Part shown: positions 1 through 8,517 of the stretch, one piece after another
How positions within the stretch are numbered: position 1 is the first letter of the stretch
Layout of the letters: each line of letters opens with the position of its first letter
Assembly: GCF_001020985.1 (NCBI RefSeq)
Contig: NZ_CP011542.1
Coordinates: forward strand, 1,302,001 to 1,366,000
Direction of reading: 5' to 3'
Length of the DNA: 64,000 bases
Origin: Corynebacterium mustelae
GTDB lineage: Bacteria; Actinomycetota; Actinomycetes; Mycobacteriales; Mycobacteriaceae
Made by a program: the position numbers and the translations under genes
Notes under the pieces: generated by a model
Told to the model about the DNA's origin: nothing
The model's input: the letters and a program-made list of their open reading frames with translations, nothing else
Databases searched by the model: none

Positions 1-259
1 ATGCTCCGATAATTAAGCCGATGGCGATCCAAAGTTCACTCATTCCAGTTACGAAAAGTGCGCCTGGTAACCCCATAAGCAACCACCCTGACATGTCTGA
101 CGCGCCAGCCGACATTGCAGCTACAAATGGGTTGAGTCCACGGCCTGCCAGTACATAATCCTCGTATTGGTTGGTCTGGCGGTAGCTCCAGTATCCGATG
201 GCTAGCATCGTCAACATGTATATGATGATGGCCAAAATGTGCCAGGTTTGGTCAGCCAT
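1..259 (-). CDS. putP: Sodium/proline symporter, N-terminal part (runs off the left edge)
   Basis: The complement of 259 down to 1 reads as an open frame beginning MADQTWHILAIIIYMLTM and continuing YEDYVLAGRGLNPFVAAMSA and SDMSGWLLMGLPGALF. This is the start of the PutP branch of the sodium:solute symporter family: a first membrane helix, then the conserved Gly/Ser-rich second helix that takes part in Na+ and proline binding. PutP imports proline with Na+ across the inner membrane. Only about 86 residues lie in the window; the rest is beyond base 1. An AGGT ribosome site sits 5 bases before the ATG. The gene diverges from the SNF2 helicase gene across about 130 bp. Confidence 0.93.
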   Translation of the reverse strand, partial: MADQTWHILAIIIYMLTMLAIGYWSYRQTNQYEDYVLAGRGLNPFVAAMSAGASDMSGWLLMGLPGALFVTGMSELWIAIGLIIGA

Positions 260-375
260 GTACTACCTCATTTTTTGCTTTTGTGCTGGTCACGGGATTT
301 CGTCCAGATTACACTGTGGCTGCAGCTTTTGGGGTTTCGTCGAAAGTGTGTTTCTTTGGTGTCAGGGTCTCCTGG

Positions 376-391
376 TAGAACAGTAGACATG
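376..391 (+). promoter_or_regulatory. Putative leaderless promoter of the SNF2 operon
   Basis: A -10-like TAGAAC at 376-381 ends 7 bases before the ATG at 389, and a TTTGGT-like -35 lies about 17 bp further upstream. No Shine-Dalgarno sequence precedes the ATG. The arrangement suggests a leaderless transcript. This is inferred from spacing only. Confidence 0.4.
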
Positions 392-3300
392 ACGTCGCAC
401 ATTCTTCATGGCCTTTGGCTGAAGCAATCTGGTCTGCATTTGTGGGTTGAGCAAGTGGAGGGCCATAAGATTGTTTCTGGGGCTGATGTTCCTTTGGGGG
501 TGTTTCCTCCGGCTGTGGAGTCGTTGATTCAAGGTAAGCGGTTTGTGCATCGGGTGGATATGCTTTTGATGACCCCAAAGGGGCGGGAGGTTCGGCTGCC
601 AGTTCCTACAGTTGCGTTTGCGCCTGAGCAAGCGGTTCAAGTTCTGGCTGTCGTTGCTGGGGCGGGTGGGGCATCTGGTTTGGGTGCGGATTTGGTGTGG
701 CTTGGGCATATGTTTGCCGGGTTGCGCGAGTTTATTGCGGCTGGTCGGGTCGTGGTGAAGTTGTCGTATTCGGATCGAAAGTGGTTTCCGATGTGGCAAT
801 TGGCGGCGGGGCTTGGGGAACGTGGGTGGATTGCGCAGATGATGCACGCTGCACCGGGTGTTTTGGTGCGTAATGGTGGGTTGTCGGTGGCTGAGGATAT
901 CGTTGAGGAGCTGCCGCATTGGATTGCGAATTCGCTGCTTAGGGATTTGTTTGATTCGGGGCGGCCAACGCCGTGGCATGAGTTTTCTGAGGCGCTTTTG
1001 TCTTCGAAGCCGTTGCGGCGGGGTAGCGCGAATTTGGTGTCAGCGCTTAATCGGTGGCGGGACTCGATTACAGCGGTGGATGTGCAGCTGGTTTTTGTGG
1101 TGGAAGAGCCTGGTTCTGTTGATGATGTGGAGGTCGGGTCGCAGGGGAGTGTGTGGCCGGTGCGGGTTAGGGTGCGTTCGGGGGTTGATGCACCTATTCC
1201 GGTGAAGATCGGTTTGTTTGATCGGGCGACGGTGAACCGGTTGGCTGCGCTGCGCCGGGAGGCAATTTTTGTATCGCGGCTGTTGGATTCGGATCGCGAG
1301 TTATCGCCTACTCATCCGGGGCGGGTGTCTCCAATGATGGGGGTGGTTTCGCGAGGAAGTGTTGTTGGCGAGTGGGATGTGTATCTGTCGACGGATGAAT
1401 TGGTGGCGTTTATTTCTGAGGATGTTCCACGACTGCGCGATAGCGGGTTTACGGTTTTGCTGCCTAAAGCGTGGAGTAAGCAGGATACGAAGGCTAGGCT
1501 TCATGTTCATGAGTCGAATGAGACTGTTGGGCAACCGAAGGTGGGTTTGGAGCAGATCATTGACTTTGATTGGCGAGTATCCATTGGTGATGTGGAATTG
1601 TCGGAAGCAGAGATGAATGATCTGGTGGCTTCCAAATCTGGTTTGATTAATCTGCGTGGCGATTGGGTGATGGCTGATAGTGCGGCGATTCGATCGATTG
1701 CACAGTACATGGACGAGTTGGTGAAATCGTCGAAAAGCCATATTTCGCAGCAGATTGAGACTTGGAAAATGCGTATGCAGCTAGCAGCGGCCCGAGGGGA
1801 GGATACTGCGCAAATGGCGTCGGTGATTGCGCAGTTGGAGCAGCGTTTGGCTACTGAAGATGTTTCGGTGGGCCAGATTAGTGTTGCAGAGTTGCGGGAA
1901 TTGTCAATGCGGTCAGCATTGGATGAAATTGTCGAATATCACGGGAATCAGTGGCATGTCGGCCTGATTGGGGGCAGTTTTCAGGATTTGCCCGCCCCGC
2001 AGCGGGTGGATATTCCAGGTACGGTTCACGCAGAGTTGCGGGAATATCAGCGTCGAGGTGTGGATTGGTTACATTGGATGTTTCGGCAGAAGTTGGGTGC
2101 AGTGCTTGCCGACGACATGGGGTTGGGTAAGACTTTGCAGCTGTTAAGTCTGGAGGCGGTTGATCGGGCCGAAAAGCTTGCCAGTGTGCCTAGCTTGGTT
2201 GTGGTTCCTACTTCGGTGGTGGGGAACTGGGCGCGGGAAGCGAGCCGGTTTGTTCCCACGTTGCGGGTAAAAGTACATCATGGGCCGAGCCGTAAGAAAG
2301 GCGATGCGTTTATCTCCGAGGTTAGTGATAGCGACATCGTAATAACTTCCTTCGGCACTGTTTCCCGTGATGTAACGCTATTGTCGCGGGTTTTCTGGCA
2401 TCGGGTCACTATTGATGAGGCGCAGCATATTAAAAATTCGAGTACGAAGATTTCCCGTGCGGTTCGGGCGTTGCCTGCCTCGCATCGGATAGCTTTGACC
2501 GGAACGCCAGTGGAAAACCGGTTGTTGGAATTACGCGCAATTTTGGATTTTTGTAATCCTGGGATTTTGGGCTCAGTGTCATTTTTTAAAAATCACTTTT
2601 CCAAAGCCATTGAAGTCACTGGTGATGAGGTAAAAACTGCGCAGTTGCGTAATTTGACGGCACCGTTTATTTTGCGTCGACTTAAATCTGATCCTAGTGT
2701 GATCGCCGATTTACCCGAGAAGACCGAGACTGTGATCACTGTGGATATGACGACCGAACAGGCAGCGTTGTATAAGGCTTTCGTGTCGGACCTGCAATCA
2801 AAGCTTACGCAGGCGCGCGGCATGGGACGCAAGGGGTTGGTCCTGGCTTCATTAACGAAGATTAAACAGATCTGTAATCACCCCGCGCATTTTCTTAACG
2901 ACGGTTCCCCGGTGGTGGTGAAAAGCCGACACCGTTCCGGCAAGGTTGCTGAATTAATGGATTTGATCGCCATAGCGAGGGAAAACAACGAGAAGGTGTT
3001 AATTTTTACCCAGTACAAAGCCTTCGGTGATCTATTGGTTCCTTATTTATCAGATAATTATGGTGTCGCCATCCCGTTCTTGCATGGTGGCGTACCCCAG
3101 TCACAGCGTGACGCGATGGTGACGGATTTCCAATCCCCATCCGGTCCGCCCGCTATGGTGTTGTCGCTCAAAGCTGGCGGCACGGGGTTGAATCTGACCG
3201 CGGCAAGCGTCGTTATTCATATGGATAGGTGGTGGAATCCTGCGGTAGAAAACCAAGCAACAGACCGGGCGTATCGGATCGGTCAGGATAAAAATGTATT

Positions 3301-3466
3301 CGTGTACAAGATCATCACGGCCGGTACGTTGGAGGAACGGATTGAAGAAATTATTGCCGGAAAGACGCAACTGGCTTCAACCATGGTGACCCAAGGAGAA
3401 GGCTGGTTAACTGAGCTTTCCGACGACGAACTTGCCACCTTGCTTAGCTATCGGGAGATGGAATAA
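389..3466 (+). CDS. SNF2/Rad54-family DNA helicase-like ATPase with N-terminal DUF3670-type region
   Basis: A 1025-residue SWI2/SNF2 ATPase, expected to translocate on double-stranded DNA and remodel protein-DNA complexes. The C-terminal half, about residues 565-1010, holds the two RecA-like lobes: DDMGLGKTLQ (Walker A, motif I), TIDEAQHIKN (motif II, DEAQ rather than DEAH), ALTGTPVENR (motif III), LSLKAGGTGLNLT (motif V) and NQATDRAYRIGQ (motif VI). The first ~500 residues fit the SNF2-associated region found in bacterial homologues. The ATG at 389 (MTSHILHG) was chosen because upstream in-frame sequence (from 239) looks non-coding and a -10 element ends just before this ATG. The stop abuts the next start. 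The first two thirds are strikingly rich in G and T at third positions. It heads a four-gene operon of DNA-processing proteins. Confidence 0.9.
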   Translation: MTSHILHGLWLKQSGLHLWVEQVEGHKIVSGADVPLGVFPPAVESLIQGKRFVHRVDMLLMTPKGREVRLPVPTVAFAPEQAVQVLAVVAGAGGASGLGADLVWLGHMFAGLREFIAAGRVVVKLSYSDRKWFPMWQLAAGLGERGWIAQMMHAAPGVLVRNGGLSVAEDIVEELPHWIANSLLRDLFDSGRPTPWHEFSEALLSSKPLRRGSANLVSALNRWRDSITAVDVQLVFVVEEPGSVDDVEVGSQGSVWPVRVRVRSGVDAPIPVKIGLFDRATVNRLAALRREAIFVSRLLDSDRELSPTHPGRVSPMMGVVSRGSVVGEWDVYLSTDELVAFISEDVPRLRDSGFTVLLPKAWSKQDTKARLHVHESNETVGQPKVGLEQIIDFDWRVSIGDVELSEAEMNDLVASKSGLINLRGDWVMADSAAIRSIAQYMDELVKSSKSHISQQIETWKMRMQLAAARGEDTAQMASVIAQLEQRLATEDVSVGQISVAELRELSMRSALDEIVEYHGNQWHVGLIGGSFQDLPAPQRVDIPGTVHAELREYQRRGVDWLHWMFRQKLGAVLADDMGLGKTLQLLSLEAVDRAEKLASVPSLVVVPTSVVGNWAREASRFVPTLRVKVHHGPSRKKGDAFISEVSDSDIVITSFGTVSRDVTLLSRVFWHRVTIDEAQHIKNSSTKISRAVRALPASHRIALTGTPVENRLLELRAILDFCNPGILGSVSFFKNHFSKAIEVTGDEVKTAQLRNLTAPFILRRLKSDPSVIADLPEKTETVITVDMTTEQAALYKAFVSDLQSKLTQARGMGRKGLVLASLTKIKQICNHPAHFLNDGSPVVVKSRHRSGKVAELMDLIAIARENNEKVLIFTQYKAFGDLLVPYLSDNYGVAIPFLHGGVPQSQRDAMVTDFQSPSGPPAMVLSLKAGGTGLNLTAASVVIHMDRWWNPAVENQATDRAYRIGQDKNVFVYKIITAGTLEERIEEIIAGKTQLASTMVTQGEGWLTELSDDELATLLSYREME

Positions 3467-4288
3467 ATGGCGGAGAAACCGAAGCACCCAAAGATTGGCA
3501 ATGTAATCTACGCCAATTTCGGAGCAAACCGACATGCAGTATCACCTGAGCCCGAGGTGAAAAGACGTAAAAGTACCCAAGCACGCTCTAACTCTAGTGA
3601 GACTTGGCTACAGGAACTCGTCGAAAAGCGATCGGATAGGGCACGTATATCTCGCGGCGAAAAGTATTTCCGCGACGGACGTGTCTTAAATCTGGGCCTC
3701 GCGAACGCCAGGATCACGGCGGAAGTTGTTGGTTCTGGACCGGAACCATTTCAGGTGGATATTGCTTTTCCATATCGGTCGAAGGACGATGTTTCGGAAT
3801 TGATAACTGAGATTGCGGCTACACCTAATGGGATAATGCAGGCACGAAGTGGTGAGCTTACACCGCAATCGTTGGGGCAGCTATTCGCCGAATCACATGG
3901 TGATGTGCGTTTTCATTGTGATTGTCCTGATCCCAGTGTTGTTTGTAAGCATTCCATTGCCACACTTTATGCGGCGATAGCCGCGTGTAAAGACAACCCC
4001 AATCTGGCGTTCCAATTGCGTGACTTGAATTTACTTGACGTGGAACAAGCGGTGATGCTTCGCGCTAAAGAGCTTTCTGAGCGACAGGCAACCATGAGCC
4101 CAGAGTGGTTCTGGCAGGGCGGTGAATTACCGAAATTGCCACATCCACGTATCCAACCTGCGCTTGACGATTCCGATCTGCAACTGTTGCACCAAGCGAT
4201 GCGCCAAATCTCTTACACCAGCATTGACGAGCTTCGTGCAGTCAGCGACATTGAAGACATGTACGATTACCTCACTCGGGAGGATTAA
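3467..4288 (+). CDS. SWIM zinc-finger protein
   Basis: A 273-residue protein whose ATG directly follows the TAA of the SNF2 gene, so translation is probably coupled. Around residues 145-165 it carries FHCDCPDPSVVCKHSIATLYA, a CxC...CxH SWIM zinc finger, a module predicted to bind DNA or protein. N-terminal residues 1-50 are basic and probably flexible; the C-terminal third is helical and acidic. SWIM proteins are frequent partners of SNF2 ATPases in Actinobacteria, which supports a complex with the upstream product. No catalytic motif is visible, so its role is probably as adaptor or DNA-recognition subunit. Confidence 0.85.
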   Translation: MAEKPKHPKIGNVIYANFGANRHAVSPEPEVKRRKSTQARSNSSETWLQELVEKRSDRARISRGEKYFRDGRVLNLGLANARITAEVVGSGPEPFQVDIAFPYRSKDDVSELITEIAATPNGIMQARSGELTPQSLGQLFAESHGDVRFHCDCPDPSVVCKHSIATLYAAIAACKDNPNLAFQLRDLNLLDVEQAVMLRAKELSERQATMSPEWFWQGGELPKLPHPRIQPALDDSDLQLLHQAMRQISYTSIDELRAVSDIEDMYDYLTRED

Positions 4289-4297
4289 TACATCATC

Positions 4298-5443
4298 GTG
4301 GCTAATATTCGTTTTCTTCACACATCCGACTTACAGATCGGAATGACTCGGTGGTTTCTGAAAGATACCGAAGATGCACAAGCGCGTTTCGAGGCTGCTC
4401 GAAAAACTGCGATCACCAGGTTGGGGGAAGTCGCGCAGAAACACGACTGTGCCTTTATTGTTGTTGCGGGAGATGTTTTTGAGCACAACGCTATTTCTCC
4501 CACAACCCTTAATCGTGCGATTGAAGAGCTGCGGCAGTTACCAGTTCCGGTGTATCTACTTCCCGGAAATCATGATCCGTTAACAGCAGACAGTGTCTTT
4601 TACCAGGCTGCCACAGCCGGAAATATCCATGTTTTTGATACCGCTGAGCCTATAGACGCCGCAGGCATCGAACTCATCGGCGTGCCGTGGCTCAGTAAAA
4701 AACCCAGTCGCGACCTGGTAGCAGAAGCTACCAGACAACTTGAGCCGAGTTCTACCATCCGGGTGGTCGTTGCGCATGGGCAAACAGAAAACCGAGGCAA
4801 TGACATCATGCCGGAGCTGATTGGCTTGGATTCCCTCAATAAGCTGGTAGCCGCTGGGGCGATCGACTATGTGGCGTTGGGCGATACCCATTCGACAATG
4901 CAGGTGGGCCCAACCGGGGCAATCTGGTATTCCGGGTCGCCAGAAGTGACGGATTTTAAAGAACTCCCAGCGGGTGGCGGAGAAATCGACTCCGGCAACG
5001 CACTGGTTGTGAACATAACTAAGACTGCAGCCGCACAAGCTACCGTCGAGGTGACACCGGTTCAGATTGGCCGGTGGCGGTTTGAAGCACTTTTTATGGA
5101 AGTTTCCTCTCCTCACGACATTGAGGAATTCATAACAACCTTAAAAAAATATCCGCGCAAAGACGAAACTGTTGTGAAATATGCGCTGCGAGGCACCGTT
5201 GACATGACCACGCGAGCCTACTTAGAGTCGGAGATTTCCCAATTGAAGCCGCTGTTTGCCAATCTGTACCCGCGGAGTCGCACGATGGATTTGACTACAA
5301 CCCCAACAGAAGACGAGATAGCTGACATGGGATTTTCTGGCTTCGCCCAGAAAGCACTTTCAGAGCTTTCTGACTCTACTCATCCAGCGGCGGAGGATGC
5401 CTTGGCTTTGCTTTTTCATTTGCAACGATCGGGGAAGAAATGA
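4298..5443 (+). CDS. SbcD/Mre11-like metallophosphoesterase (DNA repair exonuclease)
   Basis: A 381-residue calcineurin-like phosphoesterase of the SbcD/YhaO group, predicted to cut DNA as nuclease partner of the ATPase encoded next. Motifs in order: HTSDLQIGM at residues 8-16 (motif I), VVAGDVFEHN near 49-58, LLPGNHDPLT near 88-97 (GNHD), VVVAHGQ near 153-159 and VALGDTHS near 190-197. Motif I has Gln where classical SbcD/Mre11 has the metal-binding His (DLH); I recall D-x-Q from an actinobacterial subfamily. The start is GTG at 4298, giving ANIRFLHTSD immediately. The 3' end overlaps the next gene by four bases (ATGA), showing translational coupling. The C-terminal ~130 residues correspond to the capping region. 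Confidence 0.86.
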   Translation: MANIRFLHTSDLQIGMTRWFLKDTEDAQARFEAARKTAITRLGEVAQKHDCAFIVVAGDVFEHNAISPTTLNRAIEELRQLPVPVYLLPGNHDPLTADSVFYQAATAGNIHVFDTAEPIDAAGIELIGVPWLSKKPSRDLVAEATRQLEPSSTIRVVVAHGQTENRGNDIMPELIGLDSLNKLVAAGAIDYVALGDTHSTMQVGPTGAIWYSGSPEVTDFKELPAGGGEIDSGNALVVNITKTAAAQATVEVTPVQIGRWRFEALFMEVSSPHDIEEFITTLKKYPRKDETVVKYALRGTVDMTTRAYLESEISQLKPLFANLYPRSRTMDLTTTPTEDEIADMGFSGFAQKALSELSDSTHPAAEDALALLFHLQRSGKK

Positions 5444-8034
5444 AAATCACGTTCATCGAAATTGAGAACTACAAATCAATCTCTCAATTCACATGGCACA
5501 ACATTCCCGATCGCGGGGTTTTAGTCATATCGGGGGAGAATGAGAAAGGAAAATCCACGGTGCTTGATGCCTTACATCAGGCATTATTTAGCAAGCACAA
5601 TTCCAAAGCGGCGGCGGTGAAAGCCAGCCAGCCAATTGGCAAAGACATAGGACCACGAGTCAAGCTTGGCTTGGTATTCGGCCAGATTAGATGCGAACTG
5701 GAAAAACAATGGTTAAAAAGTCCGATGGCTGTTGTGACGGTCGCCGGTGCCGACTACGGAAACGGTAGTTTCACAGGAGCTGAAGCGGAACAACGTTTGC
5801 AGCAATTACTAGACGACCACCTAGACCACCAACTATTCGAGACATTATTTAACAAACAAGGAAAACTCACACCGGCAATGGAGTTGGTGGGCATTTCGGC
5901 GTTGAAATCTGCGCTAGACCAATCTGAAGATAGTTTTGTTGGAGAAACAGAATCTACCGAGCTGATGCATCGAGTCACCGCAGAATATGAGCGGTATTTT
6001 TCCAAACGTACTGGCGCACCCACTAAGTATCTCAAAGATCATGTGGCTGCCTTAGAAACGGCGCGGTTACGGCGTCGAGAAGCAGAAACAAAGCGTGCAT
6101 CGCTTCAACAACGCGTCGACTTAGTTGAGCAAATCACAGCTGACAAGGATCATGCGCAGCTGGAGCTACCGATGGTGATCGCGCAATACGAAAAGCTTCA
6201 GGCCGAATGGGAGCTAGCCCACAACGCGGAAAAGAAGGTTGAACTTAAACGTCGGGAGTACCAGATTAGTCATGCGCAATGTGAAGCGGTGAGCGCCAAA
6301 CGCGATCAGCGGCGCGAGCGATTGGAATTAGTCACCCAACTTGAGGCGAGGGTCCTAAGTTTGCGAGAAACGCTGCAACAGCACGAAGATGCAGCGACCA
6401 TAGAAAAACACAATCTTGATCGGTTGAAGTTACAACGCGATGACTGCGAGACAGCGGTAACTATGGCCCATACAGCACACCGATCTGCGGTGACTGTGAT
6501 GCAAGAAGCGCAGCGTGCCGACCGCAGATCGGAGCATCGGTTGCTCATAGAGCAATTAGATGACATTGATCGGCGGATCGAGGAACTCGCTGCGGTCTCG
6601 GAGGTTTCGGCGGAGGCCGTAACTGCCTTTAGCGAGGCGGAACTGGCGGTCAGGGCCACCGAACAAGCGTTGGCTGTGCATAGCCCCTCGGTAACTTTCC
6701 ATTCCGAAACTCCCCGGACGATCTGTATTAATGGAGAGGAAACTGCGATATCCGTTGAGCCAGAGACTCTATCTTTGGAAGCAGAGACAGAAATCACTGT
6801 CGAGGACATTTCTATAATCATCAACCCGGGAATAGGGATAGTTGGTGTTATAGAGCAATTGGCGGCTGCACAAGAGAACCTAAAAACCCTGCAATCTGAA
6901 TATGGTTTTGATTCCGCTGCTCAAGCCCAATCTGCACTGGAGCGTTATACTGCTAGCCAGACCGAACGCAAATTATTAATCACACAACGCCACGTTATTG
7001 TGGGGGAACAGTCAGAGTTAGAAATTCGGCAAGAATTGGCAAAACCAGCCCCTGACGTTGAGCTAAGCGTTACGGAGGCTGCCGAGCAATTAGCACAGGC
7101 AGCATCTGCTCTAGATAATGCTATTGCCGCACGCGACGAAGCCGTCGCAGTCTACGAAGTTTTGGCGCGACGACCCGCCGAAACGGATTTTATAGCCACG
7201 CGCACGCTTTTCGACGAAGCATGTGACCAGCTGAATCGGGAAAAACAAGTGATGGCTGCTGTTGAGTCGGAAACTCCCCTGGAAGCGTTAGACATCGAAT
7301 ATCGCAAACATAAAAGTGCCACTCAAGAGCGTGAAAATGAGCTAGCTAAGATGGAATCAGAGCTGGAACAACTAGCGCCAGAGCTAAAGCGGCAATTGGC
7401 GGAGGCAGCGTCCGCACAACTTGCTGATGTTGAAGACCGCATCCGGCAAGCGGAGACAACTATCGCAGCGCATCGCAGCTATATCGAGGCGTTTGCAGGT
7501 GCGGCCGAGGAATGCGATCTTGCCATGGCTGCGGAAATCGCTGCCGAGCGAAAAGAAGCCACAGTGCAGGCGCGCGCCGCAGCAGCGAAATTACTGTATG
7601 AGACTCTTTTGCGTCACCAAAAACAAGCACATGCGCGCTACAGCGCTCCTTTTACACAAGAACTCACCAGATTAGCTAAACCAGTATTTGGCTCTGATGT
7701 TAGTTTTGAGCTTTCTGAGGCGTTGGAAGTAACGAGCAGGATAAAAAACGATGAAAAAGTCAGCGTGGAATCTTTATCCGGTGGCGCCCAGGAACAATTG
7801 GCGATCCTTACTAGATTAGCTGTTGCTTCACTAGTGTCCGCGGATCGCGTTCCGGTTTTCTTTGACGACGTATTAGGTTCTACCGATCCAAGTCGACTTT
7901 TATCTATGGGCGCAGTATTCAATGATGTTGGGCAACAGCAACAAATTTTCGTATTCACTTGTGTGCCACAAAGATACGCCAGTGTAGCGAGCCGGGTGGA
8001 AAAGCCAATGCATGGTCTGATGGAAAACGAATAA
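5440..8034 (+). CDS. SbcC/Rad50-like AAA ATPase without zinc hook
   Basis: An 864-residue SMC-type ATPase and probable partner of the SbcD-like nuclease whose gene it overlaps. The N-terminal ABC half has KITFIEIENYKSI and the Walker A GENEKGKST at about residues 34-42. The C-terminal half has the signature ESLSGGAQEQLAIL and Walker B VFFDDVLGSTDP. Between them, about residues 190-720, runs a Glu/Ala/Gln-rich coiled-coil. The centre, near residues 420-460, contains a short beta-rich stretch (TICINGEETAI) instead of the CxxC zinc hook of Rad50/SbcC; no CxxC occurs anywhere. The length is shorter than typical SbcC and nearer to YhaN-type proteins. The ATPase is expected to clamp DNA ends and control the nuclease. 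Confidence 0.86.
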   Translation: MKITFIEIENYKSISQFTWHNIPDRGVLVISGENEKGKSTVLDALHQALFSKHNSKAAAVKASQPIGKDIGPRVKLGLVFGQIRCELEKQWLKSPMAVVTVAGADYGNGSFTGAEAEQRLQQLLDDHLDHQLFETLFNKQGKLTPAMELVGISALKSALDQSEDSFVGETESTELMHRVTAEYERYFSKRTGAPTKYLKDHVAALETARLRRREAETKRASLQQRVDLVEQITADKDHAQLELPMVIAQYEKLQAEWELAHNAEKKVELKRREYQISHAQCEAVSAKRDQRRERLELVTQLEARVLSLRETLQQHEDAATIEKHNLDRLKLQRDDCETAVTMAHTAHRSAVTVMQEAQRADRRSEHRLLIEQLDDIDRRIEELAAVSEVSAEAVTAFSEAELAVRATEQALAVHSPSVTFHSETPRTICINGEETAISVEPETLSLEAETEITVEDISIIINPGIGIVGVIEQLAAAQENLKTLQSEYGFDSAAQAQSALERYTASQTERKLLITQRHVIVGEQSELEIRQELAKPAPDVELSVTEAAEQLAQAASALDNAIAARDEAVAVYEVLARRPAETDFIATRTLFDEACDQLNREKQVMAAVESETPLEALDIEYRKHKSATQERENELAKMESELEQLAPELKRQLAEAASAQLADVEDRIRQAETTIAAHRSYIEAFAGAAEECDLAMAAEIAAERKEATVQARAAAAKLLYETLLRHQKQAHARYSAPFTQELTRLAKPVFGSDVSFELSEALEVTSRIKNDEKVSVESLSGGAQEQLAILTRLAVASLVSADRVPVFFDDVLGSTDPSRLLSMGAVFNDVGQQQQIFVFTCVPQRYASVASRVEKPMHGLMENE

Positions 8035-8114
8035 CCATGAAGGCGGTACTGGAGTCGATCAGATGAATTTTTAGAAAATTATTATCTTCCATACCGCGAT
8101 AGTTCTAAGCAGCT

Positions 8115-8159
8115 GCGCACATTCATGTGAACAAGGTAGGTTGTGCGCGGGAAGTTTTT
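8115..8159 (+). terminator. Possible terminator of the SNF2-SWIM-SbcDC operon
   Basis: GCGCACA at 8115-8121 pairs with TGTGCGC at 8142-8148 across a 20-base loop, followed by GGGAAG and five T. The stem is short and the loop long, so this is tentative. Confidence 0.3.
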
Positions 8160-8475
8160 CTGACAATAACTAGCCAAATGCGCGCTGTGGTCGGTTACAT
8201 TTTTTGGATCGCGTGATCGGCAAGAATCCGGTTGTACGATATCCAAAATATAACATTATGGTTATGTTTTTGTTTGGTAAGGGGTGGAGGGGATGGCATG
8301 TTGGCTGATAATGTGAAACAATTTTGTTGATGTTGAAACTTTGGCAGCGCTGCCACACTGAGACGTGAATTTTTCGGTTTTTATTGAATATTTTTGGGAG
8401 ATATTTAATAAATAAAAGAAGGGTTAAAAGATACTTTTCTTCTATTTTCCTATGTATTTGCCAAGAATTTGCAGG

Positions 8476-8517
8476 TAATTGTAAACAATTAGTGAAAGTA
8501 CTGTTTAATATAGATCC
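8476..8517 (+). promoter_or_regulatory. rosR promoter with inverted-repeat operator; probably leaderless
   Basis: TAATTGTAAACAATTA at 8476-8491 is a perfect inverted repeat with 7-bp arms and a 2-bp spacer. A TAATAT -10 element lies at 8506-8511, just before the ATG at 8518, so the transcript would start at or next to the ATG. The repeat covers the expected -35 region, the usual place for a MarR-family autoregulatory operator. It does not match the RosR consensus I recall, so the identity of the binding protein is inference. Confidence 0.5.

Larger units (their letters stand above)
8035..8517. other. 483-bp gap between the SbcC-like gene and rosR
   Basis: AT-rich non-coding DNA. It holds the possible terminator at 8115-8159, a perfect 14-bp palindrome TGGCAGCGCTGCCA at 8342-8355, a TTGTTGATGT stretch at 8324-8333 that resembles the left half of the RosR consensus as I remember it (TTGTTGA...), and the rosR promoter with its inverted repeat. 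No convincing small gene is seen on either strand. Confidence 0.55.

Noticed and set aside
239..388. N-terminal extension of the SNF2 protein to base 239
   Set aside because: The extra 50 residues overlap the putP start region and lack coding character; a -10 element lies just before the ATG at 389.
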